DNA of 64,000 bases, from assembly GCF_032884065.1 (NCBI RefSeq), contig NC_088866.1, positions 59,231,866-59,295,865 of the forward strand, read 5' to 3'. The stretch's first letter is position 1. Every line of letters begins with the position of its first letter. The translations under genes were made by a program, and so were the position numbers. The notes beneath the pieces are model-generated. The model was given only the letters and a program-made list of their open reading frames with translations, was not told the DNA's origin and did not search any database. The stretch comes from Artemia franciscana (lineage: Eukaryota; Arthropoda; Branchiopoda; Anostraca; Artemiidae). Shown piece by piece: positions 30,721-41,000 of this stretch.

Positions 30721-30987
30721 CAATGTCGTGGTTTGCCTCTTTAAAGAGGCACGAGTGTGCCTCCTTGAACTAGACACTTAGATTTAAAGTTTTTATGAAC
30801 TAGAGGTAGGCATTCTAACGAAAAACAGCCCTGCAAGTTAATTCATTTCTGGAGGAGATACGAGTGGCTAAGAGCCTCAACGAAATGGCAGCTTGTTCCC
30901 TGAATCAAATTTACAATACATTCATCATCAAGTTTTGACTATGCTAAGTGGGGAGCTCACCTGGAAAGGAAATTTAAATTATGAAAA

Positions 30988-32090
30988 TTATATAGAATAC
31001 ATCATTTGTCGCTGTTCCTGAGTTATGTTCGTTGCCTTCCTGTTTACGGTCGTGATTAGGTGGTGGATAGTTGTTTGGGGGGGGGGGGGTACACTAACCC
31101 CCGACCTCATGCCGTTCGGGAATATCTTCCCCAGAAACCTATTCAATATTTTTGAGACGTTCACCAGCTTTTCTCCCTTCTGTGACAATAAGAAGTTTTG
31201 TGGTACCCGCAAACCAGACTTGAGCAGAGCCGGCCGAAACAATTTCATGTATGGGCGAAAAATCGTTTCTTCCTCAAGGCTGATTGCAACACCAGTGGAC
31301 TTTATGCTTGCAGTCTTGTGTTTCTCCACGAGGATCACGTACATTCCTTTTTCTTCTACTAAGTGCTGGTTCGTGAATTTCTGAACGGTCATATTCTCAG
31401 GGACGCCAGGCTGATGACGAAACATGAAGGACACCTGGAAGCAAACGTTAGGCCGTCAAGTTTGGTAGATCCTCGTTACGAAGTTTATTCCTTGACAAGC
31501 GCCAGAGCCCAGGAACCATGAAATCCGTGGCGCCATCCTTCGTCTTTCGGTAATCCTCGCTATTGAAGGAGTGGGGGTTGAAAGCCCACTGGTGTTCCTT
31601 ACGCCTCTTTTTAGCCGTCACCATTGAACACTGCCTTTTGTCTAAATGGCCAAGGGCCTTTACGACGGAGTTAATGTATGCTATATCCAAGTTCATCGAT
31701 CCCTCTTTACCGCGTGTGGTGATAAAATCTAAGCCCTGGGTGTATTTATTTCGCGAGCTTCCCTGCATTTCACATTCTGCCAACTTTGCAAAGAATAGCT
31801 CCACTCTTTGGGTGGAGTTGAAGTTTTCTCACTTGTATTTTGTCCCCTCCAGCACAAAGAAGACAATCTTTTGGTTACACCCAAACGGATTTGTGAACTT
31901 CTTTGTTTTTGGGTCCTCGAAGCCTGAAGCCCATTTCTTGAAATCCTCCATTAATTTAACTCTATACGCCATTTTTTGGGATTCCTCTTTCGATTTTGTA
32001 TTCGTGTGGTATACCGTGTATAAAACCCTCTCCTGCATCTTTTTCGTATGTCACCCTTCCAATTGAAGGAGCCTGCTTGTATTCAACTCT
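30988..32090 (-). pseudogene. Tyrosine-recombinase-like (Crypton-type?) pseudogene
   Basis: Three consecutive minus-strand frames (32038-31829, 31804-31448, 31434-30988) read as one protein of about 340 residues, broken by one stop and one frame change. The N-terminal part is basic and helical. The third frame has VILVEKHKTASIKSTG, then a PYMKLFRP block, then NFLLSQKGEKLVNVSKILNR, an order that resembles eukaryotic Crypton or related tyrosine recombinases. The frame ends before a GHS...Y box could appear. The assignment is tentative; no terminal repeats were identified. Confidence 0.4.
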
Positions 32091-32194
32091 GGTTATTCAT
32101 CATTTAGTTTAAGAGCAAATGCCTCATTGTTTTTTAGGTCCTCTTGTTATTTTTTTTTCTTAAAGGTCACTTTATTATTGTTAGGCAGAAGCTC

Positions 32195-32285
32195 CTCTTC
32201 CATAACGAGACACAATCCTTATAATGACGTCCATTGACAAACATGACGTCAGTTGACAAAAAACTTATTTATATATATATATAGA
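32195..32285 (-). mobile_element. Small Helitron-related fragment
   Basis: ACACAATCCTTATAATGACG with two TGACGTC motifs and a short TA run is the complement of 26529-26625, the segment next to the first Helitron end. It directly abuts the 3' end of the Penelope-like element. Confidence 0.5.
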
Positions 32286-32294
32286 TTTTCATTT

Positions 32295-34405
32295 TTAAGT
32301 CAAAATTTGTATCAAAATAGCGACGAAGTCCACACTGCCTTTCCATAGCAAACATATACAAAGTAGAAACAATAGGGAAAATCGTTTCAAGACAGTGGAT
32401 ATTAATTCTGTGAGTATTTTGGCCCTATGTGCAACGGCCGTCTTCAGCACAATACGAGAAAGAGAGAGAGAAAAAATACGTATATATAAACAACTTTACA
32501 TTAAAATGTGAGAATTAAAACTAGTAATGTTTTTTAAAAATGATTTTAAAAACAGCCCTAGCATCCTTACTTCTTCGAAGTTCTACCAGGACCGACAAAA
32601 AGAATGTGAGATGATAAATTCATTCAAACAACACAGAACAAAGTGATTAAATAGAATTTCTCAGAGCCAACCTTGCATTTTTGGCAACCTGTCTCAAAGG
32701 CCTTTTCGTAACTGGTTCAAAACTATTATAAATCGGTTTAGTAAAATGTTTTGTAAGATCATTTTAATTAAATTTGAGCATAAAAAATTTAGCGAGTACT
32801 CCCCTAAGTCTGTTCAAAAAAATAATAAAATTTATTTTGAGACTAATTAGATGGATTCCCGAACCACCTGTTTTATCCCCAAACCATTAGTGATGAGTAA
32901 AGATTTTTCAAAAAGTATCGCGTGGGAGGGATTATTAAATATATGCCAGCCAAAAGCAGAATCAAAGTAGTTATTGGAACTATTTGAAATTAATATCTTG
33001 TCTGTCTTTTTTATGCTGTTGTAGCCGTTTTTCTAGATTCTGATGGGTTCCGCCAACATAGTAATTTCCAGTCACAAGGTATTGTGACTGGGGTCTGGGG
33101 TGTGACCCCTCTTTGGCGAGTAACTGGGGTCTTATCTTTACGTAAATTTAAGAAATTAATGATTTTAAAATTATTAGTAAAAACTACATAGAGATTATTT
33201 TTTGTGAAAATATTTTTAATTTTGTTGTGATTTCTGGGATATACGGAAGATAGACAATATTTGAGGGCTCATCAGTAGCCTTACATTGTGAAATATCTTC
33301 TTCGGTTTTACAAGAATGTCTTTTTAGTCTACGGGTAACTATCTTATTGACAAAAGGAATGGGGTATCCATTACCCAAAAGAATCTCTCTGATAAATTTC
33401 ATTTCTGCATTTATATACAAATCGGAGCAAATGTTCAGGGCACGAACAATGAGGGAAGATACAACTGCTCTTGTAATTTGTGGGGGTTAATTTGAATTGA
33501 AGTGAAAATATCTAGTGTTTTGTGTTGGCTTTCAATAGATAGTAAAATCCAATTTATCAGCATTACGAATAATTAGCACATCTAAAAACGGTAGTTTATT
33601 TTCAATTTCAACTTCTAGGGTGAACTGCAAATTTTGGTAATAAGTGTTAAGATGATCTAAGAAGCCCCGAATTTCAGCTTCCCCATAATTCCAAAGTGAA
33701 ATTACGTCATCCATATAACGACCCAAAAAGACGTGATTTAAAAAATAAGAATTTAATGCCCAATTTTCAAGGTTCTCGACATAAATTTTTTCCATTAGCC
33801 TGGATAAAGGTGCCCCCATGGGTAACCCATTTTTTTGCTGATAAAAATAATCACGAAATTGAAATCGCGAAACTTATTACAAATTTTAACCAGAGTTATT
33901 AAAACTTCACAATTAATTCCTGTCGCTGAGACCTCGATTAAGAGGTAATTTTTTTCTATTTTGTTTTTTAATAATTCCTAAGAAATAGTCAAATCTATAT
34001 TTGTATACGTAGAAACAATGTCAAAACTACTAGTTATTTTGTTTTCTCAAATACTTGTGTTACTAAGTTTTTAACTAAATCTGCCAAATTACGAATATAG
34101 GAATTTTGGGAATACAATAAAGGTTTAAAAGCTGCGCAAAGTCAATTCCCAATATTGGCAGCGAGGCTTTAGTACAACTACGATAGGTCTTAAAAGAATA
34201 CCTTGTTTCTGTGTTTTTGAAACTGTAGAGTTTGGGACAGAAACTACCACGAGGGAATTTATTGTATAATTGTGGGGTGTTTTTACCATTTTGTTTAAGC
34301 TGCTTTAATTCATTTATAATCATATTAACAAACTGATCAGTAAGATCATGAGTTATTGTTTTATATGTAAATGTGTCATTTAAATGCCAAATAATTTTGT
34401 TGTCA
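32295..34405 (-). pseudogene. Penelope-like element 1: reverse transcriptase palm, GIY-YIG region and 3' end
   Basis: Read on the minus strand, fragments of one ORF run from 34405 down. The RT core has MGAPLSRLM, then GRYMDDVISLW (YMDD catalytic box, about 33700-33725) and LPFLDVLIIRNADKLDF. The C-terminal GIY-YIG nuclease region lies near 33010-33130. It is damaged by a one-base loss and by an internal duplication of CCCAGTCAC-like sequence. Several in-frame stops exist. The 3' untranslated part with TCTCTCTCTC and AACAATAGGG motifs ends at about 32300. The N-terminal part of the same copy is at 38793-39400, displaced by the gypsy insertion. Confidence 0.75.
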
Positions 34406-34410
34406 TAGTC

Positions 34411-34562
34411 TGTAGAAGTTTAATTGTTTATTATAACCCAAGCACCTATAAAAAGAAAAAGCGATGTGTACAAGCAAGCAAGCAATCACTCATACAAGGA
34501 AGAATAAATAAAACACTATAAATAAGACACTAATGCAAGCAAAGCAAGGTGAGTATTCTACA
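34411..34562 (-). repeat. 3' LTR of the gypsy element
   Basis: 152 bp, TG...CA ends on the element strand, with the TAGTC target copy at 34406-34410. Confidence 0.95.
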
Positions 34563-34575
34563 TCTCCTCTTCTTT
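34563..34575 (-). promoter_or_regulatory. Polypurine tract
   Basis: On the element strand AAAGAAGAGGAGA lies directly before the 3' LTR, as expected for plus-strand DNA priming. Confidence 0.85.
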
Positions 34576-34588
34576 ATAAGCTACTGCT

Positions 34589-36634
34589 TCAAAGATCCAA
34601 GGGAATGACAGGTTTGACTAACCGACCAGAACGAGTGGTATATCTGGTATCTCTCGGCATCTGAGTAGAGACATCCTCATTGCTCTGTGGAGGTACAGCT
34701 ATAGGCCCTGGAGTTCTAAGGGCAAGAGGAGACGTTAATGCTTGCTCTAGAGATGACGGATCCGAGAGTACTTGTGGCAACGGTGTGGTTCCAAATGGCG
34801 AAACGTTTCCAGCTCCAAATGATGGGCCATCGAAGATGGGTCTTGGTGAGGGATGAAGAGTATTATCTGTTTCGGTCCCTAGAGGATCATCATTTGGACT
34901 CATTCGGGGCCTGATGTGTCGTCGGTTCCTCCGATAAGTTGAGCCATTTTGAGTCTTCACCAGATATGAGCGGGGAGCATCTTCAAAAACTTTGATTAGC
35001 AATGCTCTTTCCCACCTCTTTTTGTCACTAAGTTTGACCCAAACTGGTTGCCCTTCCTTCAATGGAGTCAGTGATTTTGCTGTTCGGTCATGGTAAGATT
35101 TCTGAATTCCTTGTTTCTTTTGTTTGTTGAATTCAAACGACGAGTAAGGCACTATTTTTGGTTCGAGTTGTGATGAAATCACCGGTAGTACGGAACGAAG
35201 CTGACGACTCATCAGCAATTCTGCAGGTGAATGGTGACTATCATCAATTGGTGTGTTTCGATATTCAAGGATTGCTAAGTATGGATCCGATTTGTCCTCT
35301 AGTGCCTTTGACATGAGTTTTTTGGCAGTTTGGACTGTCTTTTCAACAAGTCCATTAGCTTGTGGATATTTCGGACTGCTCGTTTCGTGGCTAAAGTCCC
35401 ATAATTTGGCAAATTGCTCGAATTCTGATGAAAGAAAATTTGGAGCGTTATCAGATGTAAGTAATTTTGGTATTCCATGGCGACTAAATTGGCTCTTTAA
35501 TTTAACAATGATAGCTGATGATGTAAATGAGTCGAGCTTATCAAGCTCAAAGAATCGACTATAGTAGTCGACAGTGATAAGATACTGGCGATTTTGCCAG
35601 TTGAAGATGTCAATGGCAATGTGTTCCCAGGGTAGCTTTGGGATCTCTGAGCATATAAGCGGCTCTTGCTTCTGCTTGTCATGAAAGGCATTACACGCAT
35701 CACACTGGGATATATATGAAGTGATATCTTTTGTGATACCAGGCCAGAATACGACAGTCCTAGCGCGCTGCTTGGTTTTGGCGATGCCAAGATGTGATAC
35801 ATGCAATTGTTGTAGGATCTCATGCTGCATGGATGGGGGCACTACAACTCTTGTCCCCTTCAAGATTATGCCTTGTTTGACTACAAGTTCGTCTCTGTAG
35901 TTCCAGAAAGCCAAACAGCTGGAATCACACTGTCGTCGAGATGGGGGCCATCCATAAAGTATAGTCTGGCTTAATTTTCGTAATTCAGTACAGGTTGCAT
36001 TCCTGATTTTTTCCATTTTCCCATTAGCTATAGGTAAGTTTTTGAAGAGTGTATGGACAAAGACTTCTACTTGTTTCTCGTTTTCATTGTCGAGGTCAGG
36101 TGTGTGCAACCTTGACAGGGTGTCAGCCACAGGTATTTCAGAACCTGGTCTGTATACAAATTTCAAACTATATGGCTGTATTGACAGCATCATGCGTTGT
36201 AGCCGTGGCGGTGCTTTGGATATCGGTTTTACAAGGATGCTTTCTAGAGGTTTGTGGTCTGTTGTTATTGTTACGGTTCTGCCATATATATACTGGTGGA
36301 AATGCTTGCATCCAAATACAACTGCCAGCAATTCCTTCTCTATTTGTGAATACCGCTGCTCGGTTTCACTCATTGAACGTGAGCCAAAGGCGACAACATT
36401 ATCGTCAACTGCTAGTACTGCGCCTAGACCATGCTTTGATGCATCTACTTTTACCTCTATGTTTTCGCACTTTGGGTCAAAGTATGCTAAGTTGCTGCAA
36501 AGGGCTGACTTTATCTTTGAAAATGCCTTTTCATGAGCTGGTTTCCATTTGTACTCATCAGCCCGTGCTAGCTCTCTTAGGCTTTTGTTTAATGAGGACA
36601 AGTTTGGTATGTACCTCGACAAGTAGTTAAGCAT
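34589..36634 (-). CDS. Gypsy pol, downstream part: RNase H, integrase and C-terminal tail
   Basis: The 681-residue frame follows the RT frame with a one-base shift. RNase H motifs come first: VKVDASKHGLGAVL, then QIEKELLAVVFG and TTDHKPLE. The integrase zinc domain follows (HVSHLGIAKTK, CDACNAF), then the catalytic core with ITVDYYSR, LTSDNAPNF and ANGLVEKTVQTAKK for the D,D-35-E triad. The tail carries a WVKLSDKKRWERALLIK segment and a proline-rich end, stopping 27 bp from the LTR. All catalytic residues are present. It would be made only as part of a longer Gag-Pol if the frame break at 36644 is bridged. Confidence 0.85.
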   Translation of the reverse strand: MLNYLSRYIPNLSSLNKSLRELARADEYKWKPAHEKAFSKIKSALCSNLAYFDPKCENIEVKVDASKHGLGAVLAVDDNVVAFGSRSMSETEQRYSQIEKELLAVVFGCKHFHQYIYGRTVTITTDHKPLESILVKPISKAPPRLQRMMLSIQPYSLKFVYRPGSEIPVADTLSRLHTPDLDNENEKQVEVFVHTLFKNLPIANGKMEKIRNATCTELRKLSQTILYGWPPSRRQCDSSCLAFWNYRDELVVKQGIILKGTRVVVPPSMQHEILQQLHVSHLGIAKTKQRARTVVFWPGITKDITSYISQCDACNAFHDKQKQEPLICSEIPKLPWEHIAIDIFNWQNRQYLITVDYYSRFFELDKLDSFTSSAIIVKLKSQFSRHGIPKLLTSDNAPNFLSSEFEQFAKLWDFSHETSSPKYPQANGLVEKTVQTAKKLMSKALEDKSDPYLAILEYRNTPIDDSHHSPAELLMSRQLRSVLPVISSQLEPKIVPYSSFEFNKQKKQGIQKSYHDRTAKSLTPLKEGQPVWVKLSDKKRWERALLIKVFEDAPRSYLVKTQNGSTYRRNRRHIRPRMSPNDDPLGTETDNTLHPSPRPIFDGPSFGAGNVSPFGTTPLPQVLSDPSSLEQALTSPLALRTPGPIAVPPQSNEDVSTQMPRDTRYTTRSGRLVKPVIPLDL

Positions 36635-38615
36635 GCCTAGAAGTTTTTTGAAGCTGCTCGCTGTTTTCTGGCGGTGGCATTTCCGTAATAGCCCGAGTTT
36701 TTTCGGGGTCGGGCTTTATTCCTTCCGAGGTCAGAAGATGCCCAAAGTATGGGATGCTCTCTGCACCAAACACACATTTCTCTTGGTTAAACTTCACATT
36801 TTTCTCACGCGCACGTTCTAGTGCTGCCTTCAGTCTTTCATCGTGTTCACTATCATCAGCACCACAAATGACTATGTCATCGACTATTAGGCCTAGATTG
36901 AGGTTTTCAAAGGCCTCTTCCATTTTCCTCTGGAAATCGTCTTGTGCTGAGTTTAGGCCAAAGGGGTACCTTTTGAATTTGTAACGACCATAGATGGTGT
37001 TAAAAGTTGTCAAGTCGGATGATTCATCATCAAGCATCATTGACCAGAATCCACTAGTGGCATCGAGTTTGGAGAAAATCTTAGCTCCAGCACACCTCTG
37101 GGTGATGCTCTCGAATGTTGGGATCGGATAATGTGGTCTTTTTAGGTTCTTGTTCAGGTCCACGGGGTCCAGACATATCCTTAAGTTCCCATTTGCTTTC
37201 TCCACTATTACAACAGAATTAACCCAGTCAGTAGGCTTTGTAACTTTCTCAATGATTTTCATCTGTTCCAGGCGATCGAGTTCTGCCTTTAATCTTTTCT
37301 CTAATGCAAATGGTACACGTTTTGGGGGTTGAACTGTAGGAACTGCTCCTTCCTTCAGCGTCAGCTTACACACGCCAGGAAGTTGGCCAATACCCTCAAA
37401 GACATCAGCGTATTGGTCTATCATGATCTTGATTCGATCAGGGCAAGGTTGCATTGTTTGCACATCAAATATGAATTTGACAAGACCAAGATCAACACTG
37501 GTTTGCCTACTAATTATTGGCACTTTCTGAGTGTCAACCACGAAGAATTTGTGCTTCTGTCCAGGCCTATCTTTGTATTGAATTTCAGCTTCACACACTC
37601 CATATACGTTCAACTTCCCGTTGGTATACCTTGTCAGGATACTGTTGGTTTTGTTTAGTGTGGGACGGGGACAACATCTCTCATATTCCTTAAGTGGAAG
37701 TATGTTGGCATCTGCTCCTGTATCAAGCTTGAAGCTGATGTGCTTCTTTTGTGTACTGAAGTACAGATCAATGTGCTGGTCTTTGGTTTGATTCATTGAA
37801 TGAATTGAATCAATATACAACTCGCTTCCCGAGCAAGGGGAGAAGTCTAATGCATGTATATCCTGAGAACCAGAGCTTGTTCCTGCAATTCCTATTTGGT
37901 GAACTGTTTTACTCTTGCAAACTCTAGCATAATGGTTGATCTTACCACACTTCGAGCATGTTTTTCCTTTTGCGGGGCACTTGTGTCCACGGGAATATTG
38001 TCCACCACACATATAACATTCAGGATATTTGCTCACAACATCGACTTCTTGTTTGATAGCTGTCTTGTGCTCAGCCTCATTCATAGTTAGTAGTTGTGCT
38101 TGGGTTTCTTCCATTGCTCGGCTTGTGTTAATGGCAGTAGTTAGAGTGAGTGTTGATCCCTGTGTAAGCAACTTTTCTCTGATTCTGTCATTTCTTATAC
38201 CAAACACTAGCCTGTCCCTGACCATTTCATCTTCTGAATTCCCAAATGAGCAGTCTTTTGCTAAGATCTTGAGACTTGTTACATATTGTTCAACTGTCTC
38301 TATAACATCCTGGTTCCTTTTGTGAAATTTGTATCTGGCAAAAATGGGGTTTGCCATTGGTTCCACATAAGTGTCAAACTTTGCCAGGTATGCAGATACA
38401 TTCTGTTCTGAGTCAGCAATAGTGAAGGTGTTAAATATATCCCTGCCTTTTTCACCAACCCATATGAGCAAGTATGAGCATTTCACAGTTTCTGCTTTAC
38501 CACTAAGGGGGCCACTGAACATTAATTTTGCATGCTGCTTAAATCTATTCCATGAATGTTTCAAGTTTTGTGAATTCCAGTCGATCGTTGGTGTTGAGCA
38601 ATGAACTGAATCCAT
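36627..38615 (-). CDS. Gypsy gag-pol, upstream part: Gag, protease, reverse transcriptase
   Basis: The start ATG at 38613-38615 is 13 bp from the primer-binding site. The Gag-like region covers about 190 residues. Zinc knuckles follow at about 200-235 (CYMCGGQYSRGH and CSKCGKINHYARVC). The aspartic protease has FKLDTGADANILPL. RT motifs are LDPVDLNKN, FSKLDATSGFW, FKRYPFGLNSAQ and LIVDDIVI, where VDD stands for the usual YxDD. The frame ends at 36627 because a run of six A (plus-strand T6 at 36644-36649) shifts it by one base into a stop. Gag and Pol share one frame with no separate stop, which is common in some gypsy clades. Confidence 0.85.
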   Translation of the reverse strand: MDSVHCSTPTIDWNSQNLKHSWNRFKQHAKLMFSGPLSGKAETVKCSYLLIWVGEKGRDIFNTFTIADSEQNVSAYLAKFDTYVEPMANPIFARYKFHKRNQDVIETVEQYVTSLKILAKDCSFGNSEDEMVRDRLVFGIRNDRIREKLLTQGSTLTLTTAINTSRAMEETQAQLLTMNEAEHKTAIKQEVDVVSKYPECYMCGGQYSRGHKCPAKGKTCSKCGKINHYARVCKSKTVHQIGIAGTSSGSQDIHALDFSPCSGSELYIDSIHSMNQTKDQHIDLYFSTQKKHISFKLDTGADANILPLKEYERCCPRPTLNKTNSILTRYTNGKLNVYGVCEAEIQYKDRPGQKHKFFVVDTQKVPIISRQTSVDLGLVKFIFDVQTMQPCPDRIKIMIDQYADVFEGIGQLPGVCKLTLKEGAVPTVQPPKRVPFALEKRLKAELDRLEQMKIIEKVTKPTDWVNSVVIVEKANGNLRICLDPVDLNKNLKRPHYPIPTFESITQRCAGAKIFSKLDATSGFWSMMLDDESSDLTTFNTIYGRYKFKRYPFGLNSAQDDFQRKMEEAFENLNLGLIVDDIVICGADDSEHDERLKAALERAREKNVKFNQEKCVFGAESIPYFGHLLTSEGIKPDPEKTRAITEMPPPENSEQLQKTSRHA

Positions 38616-38627
38616 CTTTACTTGGTT

Positions 38628-38640
38628 ACTTCTGACACCA
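38628..38640 (-). promoter_or_regulatory. Primer-binding site, matching tRNA-Leu 3' end
   Basis: Directly after the 5' LTR the element strand reads TGGTGTCAGAAGT, starting TGG to pair with tRNA CCA. From memory, the 13 bases complement the 3' end of animal tRNA-Leu(CAA), ACTTCTGACA plus CCA. Confidence 0.7.
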
Positions 38641-38792
38641 TGTAGAAGTTTAATTGTTTATTATAACCCAAGCACCTATAAAAAGAAAAAGCGATATGTA
38701 CAAGCAAGCAAGCAATCACTCATACAAGGAAGAATAAATAAAACACTATAAATAAGACACTAATGCAAGCAAAGCAAGGTGAGTATTCTACA
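38641..38792 (-). repeat. 5' LTR of the gypsy element
   Basis: 152 bp, one base different from the other LTR. The TAGTC target copy follows at 38793-38797. Confidence 0.95.
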
Positions 38793-39410
38793 TAGTCTGT
38801 CATATTCATGACAACGAATGAATTGCTTTTTCTGCTTTAGTTGTTATAATAGAAGGGTCTTTGGGGAAATTAGATAGTATTTTTATGTCGTGCAAATTTT
38901 TCAGTGTGGAAGTGGTAGAAAGCTTAACCTTTTTTGGCTGTTATAAAGGGCATTTATAGGACCAGATCTAACTTCATCAGGGTTTGAAAGAGATGGATAG
39001 TGTTTATGCAAAGCGGACTCTAGAGAGGAAACTATATCTGCCACAGGAACTTGTTTCGGTAGAAAAGAGAATTTTGGACCTTTTTGCAGTGTTTCGAATT
39101 CCTGGGGCTCTAATGTTTTACAAGAGAGGTTAACAATAGCAGGTCCAGGAGTGAATTTTGGAGACTAAATATGGTTTCTCGTCGAAGATTCATTTCTCAA
39201 GCTTTCCAATATCTTATAGAGGCTTTCCTCGGACAAACGAAAATCATGGCTAAACAAACTCCTTTCCAATCTAACAACTTGAGCAAAATCAACAGTGGAC
39301 AGGTTTTCCCGCAAAAAAAGTTTCCAGCGATTTTCTTTCTGAAAAAAGTTATATATCTGTTTTGTTTGTTATATATCTGTTTCTGTTTGTAGACTAATAA
39401 AATAAAATAT
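38793..39410 (-). pseudogene. Penelope-like element 1: N-terminal part of the same copy
   Basis: On the minus strand the sequence encodes KFTPGPAIVNLSCKTL, then LEPQEFETLQKGPKFSFLPK, a conserved block at the N-terminal side of Penelope-like reverse transcriptases, after a helical RWKLFLRENLSTVDFAQ segment. Several stops are present. It joins 34405 once the gypsy element and its target duplication are set aside. Confidence 0.65.
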
Positions 39411-39424
39411 ATCTTAGGTCACCT

Positions 39425-40805
39425 GCTCCCCATAGGCTAGACGAAAATAGCGACGAAGACCATACTGCCTTTCCATAACAAACAAGTACAAAGTAGAAAC
39501 AATAGGGAAAATCTTATGACCAAAATTTGAAGTTCACCCTAGAAGTTAAAATTGAAAATGAACTTCCGTGTTTAGATGTGTTAATTATTCGTAATGCTGA
39601 TAAACTGGATTTTACTATCTGTTGAAAACCAACACAAAACAATACATATCTTCATTTTAATTCAAATAACCCCCCACAAGTTAAAAGAGCAGTTGTAACT
39701 TCCCTCTTTGATCGTGCCTTAAACATTTGTTCCGATTCGTATATAAATGCCGAAATAAACTTTATCAGAGATATTCTTTTTGGCAATGGATACCCCATTC
39801 CTTTTGTCAATAAGATAATTAACCGTATAATAAAAAGACATTCTTGTAAAATCGAATAAGATATTTCACAATGTGGGGCTACTGATATGCCCTGAATTAT
39901 TGTTTACCTTCAGTATATCGCACAAATCACAACAAAATTAAAAAATATTTGCACAAAAAATTATCTGTATGTAACTTTTACTAATAATTTTAAAATCATT
40001 AATTTCTTAAATTCCAGTAAAGGTAAGGCCCCGGTTACTCGCCAAAGAGGGGTCTATCAAATACATTGTGACTGTGGGAATTATTATGTTGGCAGGACCC
40101 ATCAGAATCTAAAAAAACGGCCGCAACAGCATAAAAAAAACAGACAGGGCATTCATGTCAAGTAGTTCCAACTCCTTTGATTCTGCCTTAGGTTGGCATA
40201 TATTTAATAATTCCCCCATGTGATACTTTTTGAAAAATCTTCACTCATCACTAATGATTTGGGGATAAAACAGGTGGTTCGGGAATCAATCAATATTAGT
40301 CTCAAAATGAATAATATTTCTTTGAACAGAGACTTTGGGGAGTACTCAATAAATTCTTTTTACTCAAATTTAATTAAAAATGATCTAAAAAACATTTTAC
40401 TAAACTTATTTATAATAGTATCGAACAAGTTCCGAATAGGCTTTTGATACAGGCTGCCAAAAATGCAAGGTTGGCTCTGAGAAATTGCATTTAATCACTT
40501 TGTTCTGTTGTGTTTGAATGCATTTATCATCTCACTTCATTCTTTTTGTCAGTCCTGGTTGAACTTCGTTGAAGTAAAGATGTTAGGGCTGTTCTTAAGA
40601 AAGTTAAAAAAAAAACAATATTAGTTTTAATTCTCACATTTTAATTTTAGTTTATTTATAAATATTTTTTCTCTCTCTCTTTCTCGTACTGTGATGAAGA
40701 CGGCCCTTGGACATGGGTCAAAATATTAATAGAATTGATTTCCACTGTCTTGAAATGATTTTCCGTATTGTTTCTACTTTGTATTTGTTTGAAAATTTGT
40801 ATCGT
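39425..40805. mobile_element. Penelope-like terminal fragment plus inverted 5'-truncated copy 2
   Basis: Positions 39425-39508 repeat the 3' terminal sequence of copy 1 in the same orientation (compare 32315-32395: TAGCGACGAAG, CTGCCTTTCCATA, AACAATAGGGAAAATC). Immediately after, a plus-strand copy starts inside the RT C-terminus (LDVLIIRNADKLDF at 39570). It runs through a better-preserved GIY-YIG domain (GVYQIHCDCGNYYVGRTHQN at 40050-40115) to its 3' end near 40805. A pseudo-LTR and an inverted truncated partner are typical of Penelope-like insertions. Confidence 0.75.
39515..40170 (+). pseudogene. Penelope-like copy 2: RT C-terminus and GIY-YIG endonuclease
   Basis: The plus-strand frame carries ENELPCLDVLIIRNADKLD, then a SLFDRALNICSDSYINAE thumb segment, then GVYQIHCDCGNYYVGRTHQN and LKKRPQQHKK, the GIY-YIG nuclease signature in its VYQ/YVG form. 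Stops occur at about 39622, 39857 and 39894. In canonical Penelope elements this nuclease is C-terminal to the RT, as here. Confidence 0.7.
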
Positions 40806-41000
40806 TCTTATATATATGTACATTTGAAGTGCCTTATTTTAAAACTTCTTTTCAGACAGCACTCTGTTCTTTTTCCCTTTTTATACCTACTTCTTTCTTA
40901 ATTTCCTTAAGACTCCAAATTTTCTTCGATTGTAATTGTGGAAAATAGATTTAAAGGTGGTGATCTAGTCGCCTTCTTATCACTTTGACCCTGAAAAAGG
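40797..41000 (+). repeat. Dispersed repeat D, copy 1
   Basis: It starts TTTGTATCGTT and contains ACTTCTTTTCAGACAGC, TTCTACC-like and TTTGACCCTGAAAAAGGA motifs. The same sequence ends segmental copy B at 44834-45035 and is present inverted at 50858-51085. In copy B it follows the PHD pseudogene directly, like a 3' untranslated region. Confidence 0.7.

Larger units (their letters stand above)
34411..38792 (-). mobile_element. Ty3/gypsy LTR retrotransposon, full length, young insertion
   Basis: Two 152-bp LTRs (34411-34562 and 38641-38792) begin TGTAGAAG and end TTCTACA on the plus strand and differ at a single base (GCGATGTG against GCGATATG). The 5-bp duplication TAGTC flanks the element on both sides. 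Length is 4382 bp. It contains a primer-binding site, a polypurine tract and a near-complete gag-pol on the minus strand. It sits inside the Penelope-like copy, so it is the younger of the two. Confidence 0.95.

Noticed and set aside
35253-36630. Plus-strand frames over the gypsy pol gene
   Set aside because: They are antisense shadows of the RNase H/integrase frame.
36627-36650. Programmed -1 frameshift site in gypsy pol
   Set aside because: An A-rich heptamer exists, but its phase against the upstream codons is wrong for a -1 slip; reading on requires skipping one base.
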